DNA of 15,172 bases from an uncultured Oscillibacter sp. Lineage in GTDB: Bacteria > Bacillota > Clostridia > Oscillospirales > Oscillospiraceae. A program made the translations under genes and the position numbers. Positions 1 through 7,726 of this stretch are shown in pieces. Location: contig CAMHDB010000014.1 of NCBI GenBank assembly GCA_946183715.1, positions 1 through 15,172 on the forward strand. The letters run 5' to 3'. Under the pieces are notes generated by a model, which was not told the origin of the DNA, did no database searches, and saw only the letters and a program-made list of their open reading frames with translations. How positions within the stretch are numbered: position 1 is the stretch's first letter; every line of letters begins with the position of its first letter.

Positions 1-1007
1 GCAGTATTATCGCCGTGGTCATCGTCGTCGGCTACATCCTCTTCCGCGGGTGCCTGAATTTTCAGGAAGCTATGGCCTGTGTGCCGAAGGGCTTTAACGC
101 GATGGGTTCGCCCATTATCATTCTGACGCTCGCCGTCAGCCTCAAGACCATGACCAACGACAAACTCGGCGCGGCGGAGTTCGTGCGCGACGCCATGACC
201 GGGGCCGCCGACCACCTCTACAGTATGCTCCCCGCCGTGATTTTCCTCGTCGCGTGCGTGCTGGCTTTCGCGTCGGGGACTTCTTGGGGTACGTTCGGAA
301 TCCTGATTCCCATCGTCACCGCGATTTTCCCCGACAACAACCCCCTCATGATTATCGGCATTTCGGCCTGTCTGGCGGGCGCCGTGTGCGGCGACCACTG
401 CTCCCCCATCTCCGACACGACGATTATGGCCTCCGCCGGGGCGCAGGTCGAACACGTCGACCACGTTTCGACACAACTGCCCTACGCCATTACGGTGGCA
501 GTAGTCAGTTTCGCGGGCTACATCGTCGCCGGATTCTTCCAAGACCTCTACCTGACATGGGGAATCAGCGCCATTGCCCTCATGGCCGTTTTGCTGATTC
601 TGCGCATTGCGGTATTCTTCATCGAGCGCGCCGAGAAAAAGCAGGACGAAAACGACGCCTTGCGCGCGGCGGCTATCCGCGCCGAAGAGGAGGCCAAGCG
701 CGCCGAGGAAAGCTACTCCCTGATATCGGAAACCGAAGCGGTCGCGGCGGATACCGTCCGGGAAGAGCCGCCCGCGACATGGGACGCGCCGCCCGTAGAG
801 GAAGCGCCCCCCGCGACGTGGAACGACGCGCCCGACGTGAATACGGAACCGGAACTCCCGGTTGTGCCCGAGGCGGAGGAGGATTCCGCCGGGGAGGACG
901 GGACGGAAGAGGAACTCTCCGAGGAAACCGCGCTGTTGGACGAGGCCCCCGACGAGGACGGCGGCGCCGAATCTCCCGGCGAGAAAATCGACCTTGTAAA
1001 ACCGTAA
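1..1007 (+). CDS. NhaC-family Na+/H+ antiporter, 3' part (5' end outside window)
   Basis: This is an integral membrane secondary transporter, expected to exchange Na+ for H+ at the cytoplasmic membrane. The reading frame is already open at base 3, so the start lies upstream; the stop is TAA at 1005-1007. The visible part (about 334 residues) holds hydrophobic segments and the family's signature stretch: a GTSWGTFGILIPI segment followed by GAVCGDHCSPISDTTIMAS and then HVDHVSTQLPYA. These Gly/Asp/His/Ser-rich blocks are typical of the NhaC Na_H_antiporter family, and the family call is firm. The ion specificity is inferred from the family. After the last membrane segment (ending near IAVFFIE) comes an odd tail of about 125 residues. 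It has a charged, probably helical Glu/Lys/Arg/Ala stretch, then a highly acidic Pro-rich region containing two PPATW repeats. Family members usually end soon after the last helix. Confidence 0.88.
   Translation, partial: SIIAVVIVVGYILFRGCLNFQEAMACVPKGFNAMGSPIIILTLAVSLKTMTNDKLGAAEFVRDAMTGAADHLYSMLPAVIFLVACVLAFASGTSWGTFGILIPIVTAIFPDNNPLMIIGISACLAGAVCGDHCSPISDTTIMASAGAQVEHVDHVSTQLPYAITVAVVSFAGYIVAGFFQDLYLTWGISAIALMAVLLILRIAVFFIERAEKKQDENDALRAAAIRAEEEAKRAEESYSLISETEAVAADTVREEPPATWDAPPVEEAPPATWNDAPDVNTEPELPVVPEAEEDSAGEDGTEEELSEETALLDEAPDEDGGAESPGEKIDLVKP
762..839 (+). repeat. Tandem PPATW repeat in antiporter tail
   Basis: Two imperfect in-frame units of 12 and 14 codons encode EEPPATWDAPPV (762-797) and EEAPPATWNDAPDV (798-839). 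They sit in the acidic C-terminal tail of the antiporter. Codons differ between the units (for example ACA versus ACG for Thr), so this is not a very recent duplication. Confidence 0.7.
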
Positions 1008-1013
1008 CCGCGT

Positions 1014-1050
1014 CACCGGAGAGGGACACCTCTCCGGTGTTTGATTCTTG
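1014..1050 (+). terminator. Hairpin terminator after the antiporter gene
   Basis: An 11-bp perfect stem (CACCGGAGAGG at 1014-1024 pairing with CCTCTCCGGTG at 1029-1039) closes a GACA loop and is followed by TTTGATTCTT. The stem is strong but the U-tract is broken by GA, so termination may be partial. The next gene starts at 1069 and I see no promoter in the 19 nt between U-tract and start codon. Read-through could therefore be how the lipoprotein gene is expressed. Confidence 0.7.
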
Positions 1051-1068
1051 CGCGTAAGGAGTGATTTT

Positions 1069-3744
1069 ATGAAAAGAATCCAGTGGGGCGCTTGCGTCCT
1101 GTCCCTGCTGCTGCTTCTTTCGGCCTGCGGACAGAGTACGACGACCGGAAACGTGGACAAAGGCGGCAAGGCGTCGGAACTCGTGGACAGCCTGACGGAC
1201 AGAGACCCGGCCCCGGCGGATACGTCGGACGTGGAGAACAACGGCGGGCACTATGTCCGCGTGGGGAACCGGGTCTATTTCCGCAAGTACGGCCCCGACG
1301 CCCTCCCGACGCTGGCCATGATCGGCGACTTTGTCTCCGAATGGGGCGTCACCGGGAACGAATCGGAGATTGTCTACCATGACTTGGCGACCGGGGAAGT
1401 CAGAACCGCGTTTCGGGATACCGGCTGCGGGGGACTGTACGTCGTGGACGGCAGTTTCTACCTTCAGGAGCGTATCAACGGCGAAAGCTACGTCGTGCGC
1501 TACAGCCCCGACGGCGCGACTTGCGAGACTGTCCGGAAGGGACGCCCGCTGGGCCTCTCCGAAGGCGGACTGCTGGCAATTGAGGACAGCGACGCCGAGA
1601 GCAATTCCTTCTACCTCTACCGCGACGGCGAAGAGGCCGGAAGTTTTTCCGGGAACTCCCTGATTTACGCCGGAGTATCCGACAGCGGCCTGTTCCTGCT
1701 CAGCGTGGACTACAGCGACGACGAAGCGGGAACAGAGTGTGCGCTTTGGCAGTTGGCGCCCGAGACCGACGGACAGTTACTGTGTCTGGGGACTTTGCCC
1801 GAAACCGAGTACACCTACGGCACAGAAGCCGCGCAGTTTCTGGAATCGGGCGGGCACATCGCGCTTGTCGTCGGCTACTACGCCGGAACCGGGCATTTCC
1901 TGAACGATTTCGCCGTCGTGACCGCGACGCCCGGCGTGGAAAACAGTCTGTCCGTGCTGGAAACGGCAGGCGACACCGAAACGGAGTATGGGGAGGGAAC
2001 GCTTCCCGAATTGTCCGCCGACGACGCCGGGGAAATCGTGACGGGTTCCGCTCTCCCCGGGGATACCCGAATCAACTGGGAGACCGAGGAGTTACAGGCC
2101 TACGACGGCGAACAGTGGCGGACGCTCATCCCGGAGTTTGTGCCGGAACGTCTGGACGGCTACGGCTATCAGCAAATCGTGCAAACCTTGGAGTACGTCG
2201 GCGGCACCGTCTACGCGACCCTCGCCAACGCCTACGCCTCCCCGCTCGACGATATCGGCTGGCGGAGCGCATACAAGCTGTTGAATATGACTTATCTCGC
2301 GGTTTCCCCGGACGGCGGACAGCGCGAACTCGCAAGCGTCGATTGCGATACCGTCTTACAGGGCTACGCGTGGTTTCTGGAAGGCGCGGAAACGCTTCTG
2401 CTACAGCAGAATACGTTTGAGGAAGGCGTGTGGAAGTCCGAGACGGACGACGCGTTTATGATTCCGGTATCCCCCGACGCCGAGTGGGACGGCAAGGACG
2501 CGATTCTGTCCGAGGCGGTCTACGTCGAGCCGACGGGTGCGCCCGAGTACGGCGGCTGGACATTGCCCGATACCGAAGGGCAGTTCCTGTGCCTGCGCCT
2601 CAACCGCGACGGGGAAGCCGTGTACCTGACGGCGAAATCCCCCGACGCGCTTCTGTCGATTGACATCGGAGTACCGGAGGCGGAGCTGTCGGACGCCGTG
2701 GAGAAAATCGAACTCACGCGCCGCGCGTCCGACGAGGACACCCCGTGGTACTGGGCGCGTCTGACCGCGCTCGAAAACGGCGTCACGCTCCTGATTGAGC
2801 GTACCCCCGACGAGACGAGTACGACCGAAGAACTTGCCATGATGAACGGCGAATTTGTGCCGGGTTCGACTTTGTTCCGGCGTGTCATGAACCGTGGGGA
2901 GAGTGTCGGGTTGTACGTGTCCATGCCGTGGCACGCCGAAGTACGGGCGTCGGTCACGCGCGGCGGGGCCTACGGCGCTTACGTGTTCGGGGAGGACAAC
3001 GATTTACACGAGGACCCGCAAGACGGGCGATTCGCACAGAAGATTCTCGCGGGCTATCCCGTCCCCGGCTACGACGGTACTTTGCTGGGTACGTGGCTGT
3101 ACCGCGACCCGGAGAGCGGAGAGCATACCGCGAAGCTCGACTTCATGGAAGGCCTGCTGGGCGTGGGTGCCTGCGACGATTACTATACGCTGTCGGTCGA
3201 TATGGAGCGCCTGCACAGCGAGGAATGGGAGACGCCGGACTTGCTCTGCCTGACCGCCGAGGACGAAAACACGGTTGCGGCGCTGAATGGCATGTCGGGG
3301 AGCGCGGGCGACTACTACGTCGAGTATTTCAAGACGGACGGGGAGACGATTCTGCACCTCTACCAGACCAACAACGGCGACGCCGCGCTGGATATGCTGA
3401 TACCCCATCAGGCGCAGTGGCTGACGGATATCGTCTTGCACCGTTACAGCGGGGCGGCGGAAGCTGTCGCGCCGTTGCGGAATATCGTGCTGACGGCGGA
3501 AGTCGCGAAAGTCGACACCGCCCGCAATGTCGTTTGGTTACGGGAAGCGGAAGCGAAATACGAGTGGGACGACATGACGCCCGTTTACCGCGCCAAGCCC
3601 GACGCCGCTTGCGTGGCCTGTCCGCTGGCGTCCCCGGACTTGTTACGGGCGTTCGCGGAGTGCGACCCGGAATACCCCATGAAAACTTTCCAAGTTACGA
3701 TTGACCGGGAGGGCCGCGTCACGGGGCTGGACGCGCTGTCCTGA
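1069..3744 (+). CDS. Large secreted lipoprotein of unknown function
   Basis: This encodes 891 residues with a clear lipoprotein signal peptide: MKRIQ, a Leu-rich core and the lipobox LSAC with the lipidated Cys at residue 20. The protein should be anchored on the outer face of the cytoplasmic membrane. I chose ATG 1069, not the in-frame TTG at 1048, because AAGGAG (1056-1061) precedes it by 7 nt and it gives a normal signal peptide. After a Ser/Thr/Asp-rich linker, the first half has many short segments of the type 'VRVGNRVYFRKYG', 'GLYVVDGSFYL' and 'SYVVRYSPDG', which look like beta-propeller or WD40-like blades. The second half is also beta-rich and acidic. I recognise no catalytic motif and no named family. 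It lies 61 bp after the antiporter gene and has no visible terminator of its own before the leu promoter. A sensor or scaffold role is only a guess. Confidence 0.85.
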   Translation: MKRIQWGACVLSLLLLLSACGQSTTTGNVDKGGKASELVDSLTDRDPAPADTSDVENNGGHYVRVGNRVYFRKYGPDALPTLAMIGDFVSEWGVTGNESEIVYHDLATGEVRTAFRDTGCGGLYVVDGSFYLQERINGESYVVRYSPDGATCETVRKGRPLGLSEGGLLAIEDSDAESNSFYLYRDGEEAGSFSGNSLIYAGVSDSGLFLLSVDYSDDEAGTECALWQLAPETDGQLLCLGTLPETEYTYGTEAAQFLESGGHIALVVGYYAGTGHFLNDFAVVTATPGVENSLSVLETAGDTETEYGEGTLPELSADDAGEIVTGSALPGDTRINWETEELQAYDGEQWRTLIPEFVPERLDGYGYQQIVQTLEYVGGTVYATLANAYASPLDDIGWRSAYKLLNMTYLAVSPDGGQRELASVDCDTVLQGYAWFLEGAETLLLQQNTFEEGVWKSETDDAFMIPVSPDAEWDGKDAILSEAVYVEPTGAPEYGGWTLPDTEGQFLCLRLNRDGEAVYLTAKSPDALLSIDIGVPEAELSDAVEKIELTRRASDEDTPWYWARLTALENGVTLLIERTPDETSTTEELAMMNGEFVPGSTLFRRVMNRGESVGLYVSMPWHAEVRASVTRGGAYGAYVFGEDNDLHEDPQDGRFAQKILAGYPVPGYDGTLLGTWLYRDPESGEHTAKLDFMEGLLGVGACDDYYTLSVDMERLHSEEWETPDLLCLTAEDENTVAALNGMSGSAGDYYVEYFKTDGETILHLYQTNNGDAALDMLIPHQAQWLTDIVLHRYSGAAEAVAPLRNIVLTAEVAKVDTARNVVWLREAEAKYEWDDMTPVYRAKPDAACVACPLASPDLLRAFAECDPEYPMKTFQVTIDREGRVTGLDALS

Positions 3745-3771
3745 TGGGATAGGAAATGCCAAAAGTTTCTC

Positions 3772-3800
3772 TTGACAAACGCGCGAATTTTCGCTATGCT
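3772..3800 (+). promoter_or_regulatory. Promoter of the leucine operon
   Basis: A perfect -35 box TTGACA (3772-3777) and a -10 box TATGCT (3795-3800) are separated by the ideal 17 bp. Transcription should start near 3807, at the beginning of the T-box leader. The spacer contains a short inverted repeat, GCGA-ATTT-TCGC (3783-3794), which could bind a protein but may be chance. The -35 box begins only 28 nt after the lipoprotein stop codon. Confidence 0.85.
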
Positions 3801-3806
3801 GTTACC

Positions 3807-4093
3807 CGACATCTTGAAAAACGCGTAGACGGGGAAAAAGCCGCGTTCAGAAGTTTCAGAGAGCCGCCGGGCGCTGGGAGGCGGTACGGAGAACGTCGGC
3901 ACCACTCACCCCCGAGCGGTTCCGCTGAGACGGCGCACGGCGTCGGTTAGGCGGAAACGGGCGTCCTCACCGTTACCAGAGAGGCGGATTCATACGGATT
4001 CCGGAAGCGGACAGGCGGAGCCTGTCAAGAAGAGTGGTACCGCGGGGGATTGTCGCCCTCCGTCTCTTTACACGGAGACGGAGGGCGTTTTTT
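3807..4093 (+). promoter_or_regulatory. T-box riboswitch (probable tRNA-Leu sensor) in leuA leader
   Basis: This untranslated leader should bind uncharged tRNA and then allow transcription of leuACDB. The T-box sequence AGAGTGGTACCGCGG is at 4031-4045. The antiterminator can be drawn: AAGAG 4030-4034 pairs with CTCTT 4064-4068, TGGTACC 4035-4041 forms the seven-base bulge that holds the tRNA acceptor end, and GCGGGGG 4042-4048 pairs with CCCTCCGT 4057-4063. That pairing competes with the terminator at 4054-4087. Stem I has the usual GA-rich motif (CAGAGAG, 3857-3863) followed by a hairpin with CCGCC 3864-3868 and GGCGG 3880-3884. Stem III is a perfect 7-bp hairpin (4010-4016 with 4020-4026). 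The likely specifier codon is CTC (Leu) at 3905-3907, followed by A. The specifier position is inferred from the general pattern and from the leu genes downstream, so it is less certain than the T-box itself. Confidence 0.94.
4054..4093 (+). terminator. Regulated intrinsic terminator of the T-box leader
   Basis: A 13-bp perfect stem (CGCCCTCCGTCTC 4054-4066 with GAGACGGAGGGCG 4075-4087), an 8-nt loop and six T residues (4088-4093) make a strong Rho-independent terminator. Its 5' arm overlaps the 3' arm of the antiterminator, so the two folds exclude each other. It sits 28 nt before the leuA start codon. Confidence 0.95.
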
Positions 4094-4121
4094 CAGCCGC
4101 GGGCCGGACAGGAGGGTTACT

Positions 4122-5705
4122 ATGAAACGCGTCAAAATTTTCGATACCACGCTCCGCGACGGGGAGCAGTCGCCGGGTTGCAGTATGAATCTGCCGGAGA
4201 AAATCGAGATGGCGAAGCAGTTGGAAAAGCTCGGCGTCGACATTATAGAAGCCGGGTTCGCGATTGCCTCCCCGATGGACTTCAAGAGCGTGGAGGCGAT
4301 TTCCGCCGCCGTGGAAAACTGTACCGTGGCAAGTCTGGCCCGCTGTACAAAGGGCGACATCGACGCCGCGTGGAACGCCGTCAAGGGCGCCAAACATCCC
4401 CGGATTCACGTCTTTCTCGCCACGAGCGATATCCATATGGAATACAAGCTCAAAATGACCCGCGAACAGGTCTTGAAGCGTATCAGCGATATGACCGCCT
4501 ACGCGAAGAGCTTCTGCGACGACATCGAGTTCTCCGCCGAGGACGCGTCGCGCTCCGACTGGGCGTTCCTCGCGCAGTGCTACACGAACGCCGTCCGCGC
4601 CGGGGCCACGACCTTAAACGTGCCCGATACCGTCGGCTACTCCATGCCGCAGGAAATGGCCGCATTGATTCGCTACCTCCGCGAACACGTCGAGGGAATC
4701 GAGAACACGGACATTTCCGTACATTGCCACGACGACTTGGGCCTCGCGGTGGCCAACTCCCTCGCCAGCATTCAGGCCGGGGCGACGCAGGTCGAGTGTA
4801 CGGTCAACGGAATCGGGGAGCGCGCCGGGAACGCCAGTTTAGAGGAAATCGTCATGAACCTCCGGACGCGTAAAGATATCTACGACGCCGATACCGGGGT
4901 CAACGCGAAGCAGATTTACCGCAGCAGCAAGCTGTTGAGCAATATTACGGGCGTGGCGATTGCGCCGAGCAAGTCGATTGTCGGGGCGAACGCGTTCGCG
5001 CACGAGTCGGGCATCCACCAGCACGGCGTGATTTCCAACGCGCAGACCTACGAAATCATGAAGTCGACGGATGTCGGAATCCCGCAGAATACCATGGTAC
5101 TCGGCAAGCACTCCGGCAAGCACGCCCTCCGCGACAAGCTCAGCTCCATGGGCTACGACCTCGACGACGCCACCCTCGAAAGCGTATTCGTGCGCTTTAA
5201 GGACCTCGCCGACAAGAAGAAGAACATTACCGGGGCCGATTTGGAGGCCTTGGTCTTGCAGGGACAGAATTTAGTCCGGACGGAGGGTTCCTGTCAGTTC
5301 CTCAGCCACGTCATCAACACCGGGAACGGCCTCCCGAATACGGCCTACGTCAAGCTGGAGCGCGACGGGAAGGAAATGGAAGACGTGGCGATTGGTACCG
5401 GCCCGCTGGACGCCGCTTTCAAGGCGGTCAACCGTATGTTAAACATGGAAGTCAAACTGGACAGCTACGGCCTCAACGCCCTGACCGACGGAGAGGACGC
5501 TATCGGCGAGGCGATTGTGAAAGTGTCCGTAGCCGACGGCGAAAGCTATACGGGCACCGGGCTTTCCACGGACGTTATCGAGGCGTCCATCCGGGCCTAC
5601 GTGAACGGAATCAACAAGATTATCGAATCCGGGAACCTCTCCGCCGTGGCGACCGCGACGCCCACCGGCTGGGGCGAATACGTCCTCGCCAGCGACGTGT
5701 ACTGA
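4122..5705 (+). CDS. leuA: 2-isopropylmalate synthase
   Basis: LeuA condenses acetyl-CoA with 2-ketoisovalerate to 2-isopropylmalate, the first committed step of leucine synthesis, in the cytosol. The 527-residue length fits bacterial LeuA. ATG 4122 is preceded by GGAGGG (4111-4116); an upstream in-frame extension lies in the T-box terminator and is not coding. The N-terminal HMGL-like TIM barrel starts with FDTTLRDGEQSPG (residues 7-19), where Asp13 should bind the metal. VHCHDDLG supplies the metal ligands His201 and His203. NGIGERAGNASLEE, HESGIHQHG and VLGKHSGKHAL follow in the expected order. The C-terminal part (about 390-527) matches the LeuA allosteric dimer domain in position and length, so leucine feedback inhibition is likely. 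It is the first gene of leuACDB under the T-box. Related homocitrate or citramalate synthases are possible in principle, but the context makes leuA clear. Confidence 0.97.
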   Translation: MKRVKIFDTTLRDGEQSPGCSMNLPEKIEMAKQLEKLGVDIIEAGFAIASPMDFKSVEAISAAVENCTVASLARCTKGDIDAAWNAVKGAKHPRIHVFLATSDIHMEYKLKMTREQVLKRISDMTAYAKSFCDDIEFSAEDASRSDWAFLAQCYTNAVRAGATTLNVPDTVGYSMPQEMAALIRYLREHVEGIENTDISVHCHDDLGLAVANSLASIQAGATQVECTVNGIGERAGNASLEEIVMNLRTRKDIYDADTGVNAKQIYRSSKLLSNITGVAIAPSKSIVGANAFAHESGIHQHGVISNAQTYEIMKSTDVGIPQNTMVLGKHSGKHALRDKLSSMGYDLDDATLESVFVRFKDLADKKKNITGADLEALVLQGQNLVRTEGSCQFLSHVINTGNGLPNTAYVKLERDGKEMEDVAIGTGPLDAAFKAVNRMLNMEVKLDSYGLNALTDGEDAIGEAIVKVSVADGESYTGTGLSTDVIEASIRAYVNGINKIIESGNLSAVATATPTGWGEYVLASDVY

Positions 5706-5765
5706 TTGACGCTCCGGCTGGAGGATATCTTCTACTATGTGGACTAACAAGGAGGAGTTCTTATT

Positions 5766-7133
5766 ATGGGAATGACGATGACGCAAAAGATTCTGGCGAA
5801 ACACGCCGGACTGTCCGAAGTTCGGGCCGGGCAGTTGATTCAGTCCAAGCTCGACCTCGTACTCGGCAACGACATCACGACGCCCGTCGCGATTAACGAG
5901 TTTGAGGCCGCCGGATTCCGGCGCGTCTTTGACAAGTCGAAAATCGCCCTTGTCATGGACCATTTCGTGCCGAATAAGGACATCAAGGCCGCGACGCAGT
6001 GCCAGCAGTGCCGCAACTTTGCCCGCCGTTTCGACATCGACCACTACTACGACGTGGGCACGATGGGCATTGAGCACGCCCTGCTCCCCGAACAGGGCCT
6101 CGTCGCCCCCGGGGAGGCCGTCATCGGGGCCGATTCCCATACCTGTACCTACGGGGCGCTGGGCGCGTTCTCGACGGGCGTCGGCTCCACCGACATGGGC
6201 GCGGCTATGGCCACCGGCGAAACGTGGTTCAAAGTCCCGTCGGCGATAAAGGTCAACATGACGGGCAAACTCCGCCCGTATGTTTCAGGGAAAGACGTGA
6301 TTCTGACGCTCATTGGCATGATTGGCGTAGACGGCGCGCGGTACCAGTCTTTGGAGTTCACGGGGCCGGGCGTGGCGGAACTGTCGATTTACGACCGCCT
6401 GACGATTTGCAATATGGCCATCGAGGCGGGCGCGAAAAACGGTATCTTCCCCGTCGACCGCATTACCCGGGAGTACGTCCGGGGCCGCGTAGACCGTCCG
6501 TGGAACGCCGTGGAGGCCGACCCCGACGCCGTTTACGAACGTACCGTAGAAATCGACCTCGGCGACGTGGACTGTACGGTAGCCTACCCCCATCTCCCGG
6601 AGAACGCCCACAGCGCCCACGAGGGCGGCGATATCACGATTGACCAGATTGTGATTGGCTCGTGTACCAACGGACAGTTGCCCGATTTGGCGGCGGCGGC
6701 GGCAGTCCTGAAGGGGCGGCACCTCGCGCCGGGGATTCGCGGCATTGTGATTCCCGCGACGCCGACCGTATGGCGGGAAAGTATCCGGCGCGGCTACACC
6801 GATATTTTCATGGACGCGGGCTGTACGGTCTCCACGCCGACGTGCGGGCCGTGTCTGGGCGGCTACATGGGCATTCTCGCGAAGGGCGAACGCTGTGTGT
6901 CCACGACCAACCGGAATTTCGTGGGCCGTATGGGACACGTGGAGAGCGAAGTCTATCTGGCGTCCCCGGCGACTGCGGCGGCGTCGGGCGTCATGGGGCA
7001 CATCGCGCACCCCGCCGACCTGCCCGCGATTAACCCCGTGGGCGCGGGCCTGATGGGCAGTTACCGCCTGTCCGGACAGGACAGCCGCGAACCGAAAGAG
7101 AATCCCGGCCTGATGGATTCCTACCACGTCTGA
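5766..7133 (+). CDS. leuC: 3-isopropylmalate dehydratase, large subunit
   Basis: LeuC carries the [4Fe-4S] cluster of isopropylmalate isomerase and works with LeuD to convert 2- to 3-isopropylmalate. The 455 residues belong to the aconitase family. The cluster ligands are visible: Cys300 in IGSCTNGQ, and Cys360 and Cys363 in TPTCGPC. Other conserved blocks are VMDHFVPNKD, GIEHALLPEQG and IGADSHTCTYGALG. The start ATG 5766 follows AAGGAGGAG (5749-5757) by 8 nt. The sequence pattern looks like the shorter LeuC/HacA type (about 420 residues), and the last 30 or so residues (GLMGSYRLSGQDSREPKENPG...) look like an extension beyond the core. The gene lies 60 nt after leuA and 15 nt before leuD. Homoaconitase is an alternative within the family, but the complete leu gene set argues against it. 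Confidence 0.96.
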   Translation: MGMTMTQKILAKHAGLSEVRAGQLIQSKLDLVLGNDITTPVAINEFEAAGFRRVFDKSKIALVMDHFVPNKDIKAATQCQQCRNFARRFDIDHYYDVGTMGIEHALLPEQGLVAPGEAVIGADSHTCTYGALGAFSTGVGSTDMGAAMATGETWFKVPSAIKVNMTGKLRPYVSGKDVILTLIGMIGVDGARYQSLEFTGPGVAELSIYDRLTICNMAIEAGAKNGIFPVDRITREYVRGRVDRPWNAVEADPDAVYERTVEIDLGDVDCTVAYPHLPENAHSAHEGGDITIDQIVIGSCTNGQLPDLAAAAAVLKGRHLAPGIRGIVIPATPTVWRESIRRGYTDIFMDAGCTVSTPTCGPCLGGYMGILAKGERCVSTTNRNFVGRMGHVESEVYLASPATAAASGVMGHIAHPADLPAINPVGAGLMGSYRLSGQDSREPKENPGLMDSYHV

Positions 7134-7148
7134 CAAGGAGGGCACAGC

Positions 7149-7646
7149 ATGAACGCGAAAGGCACAGTACACAAGTACGGCGACCACGTAGACACGGACG
7201 TAATTATTCCCGCGCGCTACCTCGCCACGCAAGACCCCAAAGAACTCGCGTCGCACTGTATGGAGGACATCGACAGCGCGTTTCCGGCGAAAGTGCGCGA
7301 CGGCGACATCATGGTAGCCGGGGCGAATTTCGGTTGCGGCTCTTCCCGCGAACACGCCCCGATTGCTATCAAGGCCTCGGGCGTCTCGTGCGTGATTGCG
7401 GCGAGTTTCGCGCGTATCTTCTACCGCAACGCGATTAACATCGGGCTTGCGATTCTCGAATGCCCCGCCGCGTCTGCCGCGATTCAGAACGGCGACACGG
7501 TGTCCGTCGACTTCAACACCGGAACCATCACCGACGAGACTTCCGGACAGACTTTCGAGGCCGAACCGTTCCCGCCGTTCATCCGCGACATGATTGAGAA
7601 GGGCGGCTTAATGGCCTCCCTGAAAGCCAAGGCCGAAAAGAAATAA
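7149..7646 (+). CDS. leuD: 3-isopropylmalate dehydratase, small subunit
   Basis: LeuD is the swivel-domain partner of LeuC and shapes substrate binding in isopropylmalate isomerase. The 165-residue size is that of the short archaeal/clostridial-type LeuD. Recognisable are DTDVIIPARYL (residues 15-25), the hallmark GANFGCGSSREHAP loop (58-71) with the substrate-contacting Ser/Arg, and the stretch IAASFARIFYRNAINIGL. ATG 7149 is preceded by AAGGAGGG (7135-7142) with a 6-nt gap. The 15-nt spacing to leuC suggests closely coupled translation, as expected for two subunits of one enzyme. Confidence 0.96.
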   Translation: MNAKGTVHKYGDHVDTDVIIPARYLATQDPKELASHCMEDIDSAFPAKVRDGDIMVAGANFGCGSSREHAPIAIKASGVSCVIAASFARIFYRNAINIGLAILECPAASAAIQNGDTVSVDFNTGTITDETSGQTFEAEPFPPFIRDMIEKGGLMASLKAKAEKK

Positions 7647-7666
7647 AGTCCAAGCGCTCTATATCT

Positions 7667-7694
7667 CTCCTCTGTGTGTCGAGGGAAAGAGGAG
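7667..7694 (+). other. Small hairpin in the leuD-leuB gap
   Basis: CTCCTCT (7667-7673) can pair with AGAGGAG (7688-7694) across a 14-nt loop. The 80-nt gap between leuD and leuB is the longest within the operon. No T-run follows, so this is not a terminator; it might affect mRNA stability or mask a ribosome-binding-like sequence. It may also be chance, because both arms are simple purine/pyrimidine runs. Confidence 0.35.
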
Positions 7695-7726
7695 TTCACC
7701 GCAAAGAGTCAGGAGGAGTAAACACT

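Noticed and set aside
5737..5775. 12-codon open frame MWTNKEEFLLWE between leuA and leuC with a GGAGGA upstream
   Set aside because: It overlaps the leuC start and ribosome binding site, is very short, and has no Leu-rich leader-peptide character. Regulation is already explained by the T-box.
6285..7355. 356-codon minus-strand frame across leuC and leuD
   Set aside because: It overlaps two confidently identified enzyme genes in antisense and has no domain; a shadow frame.
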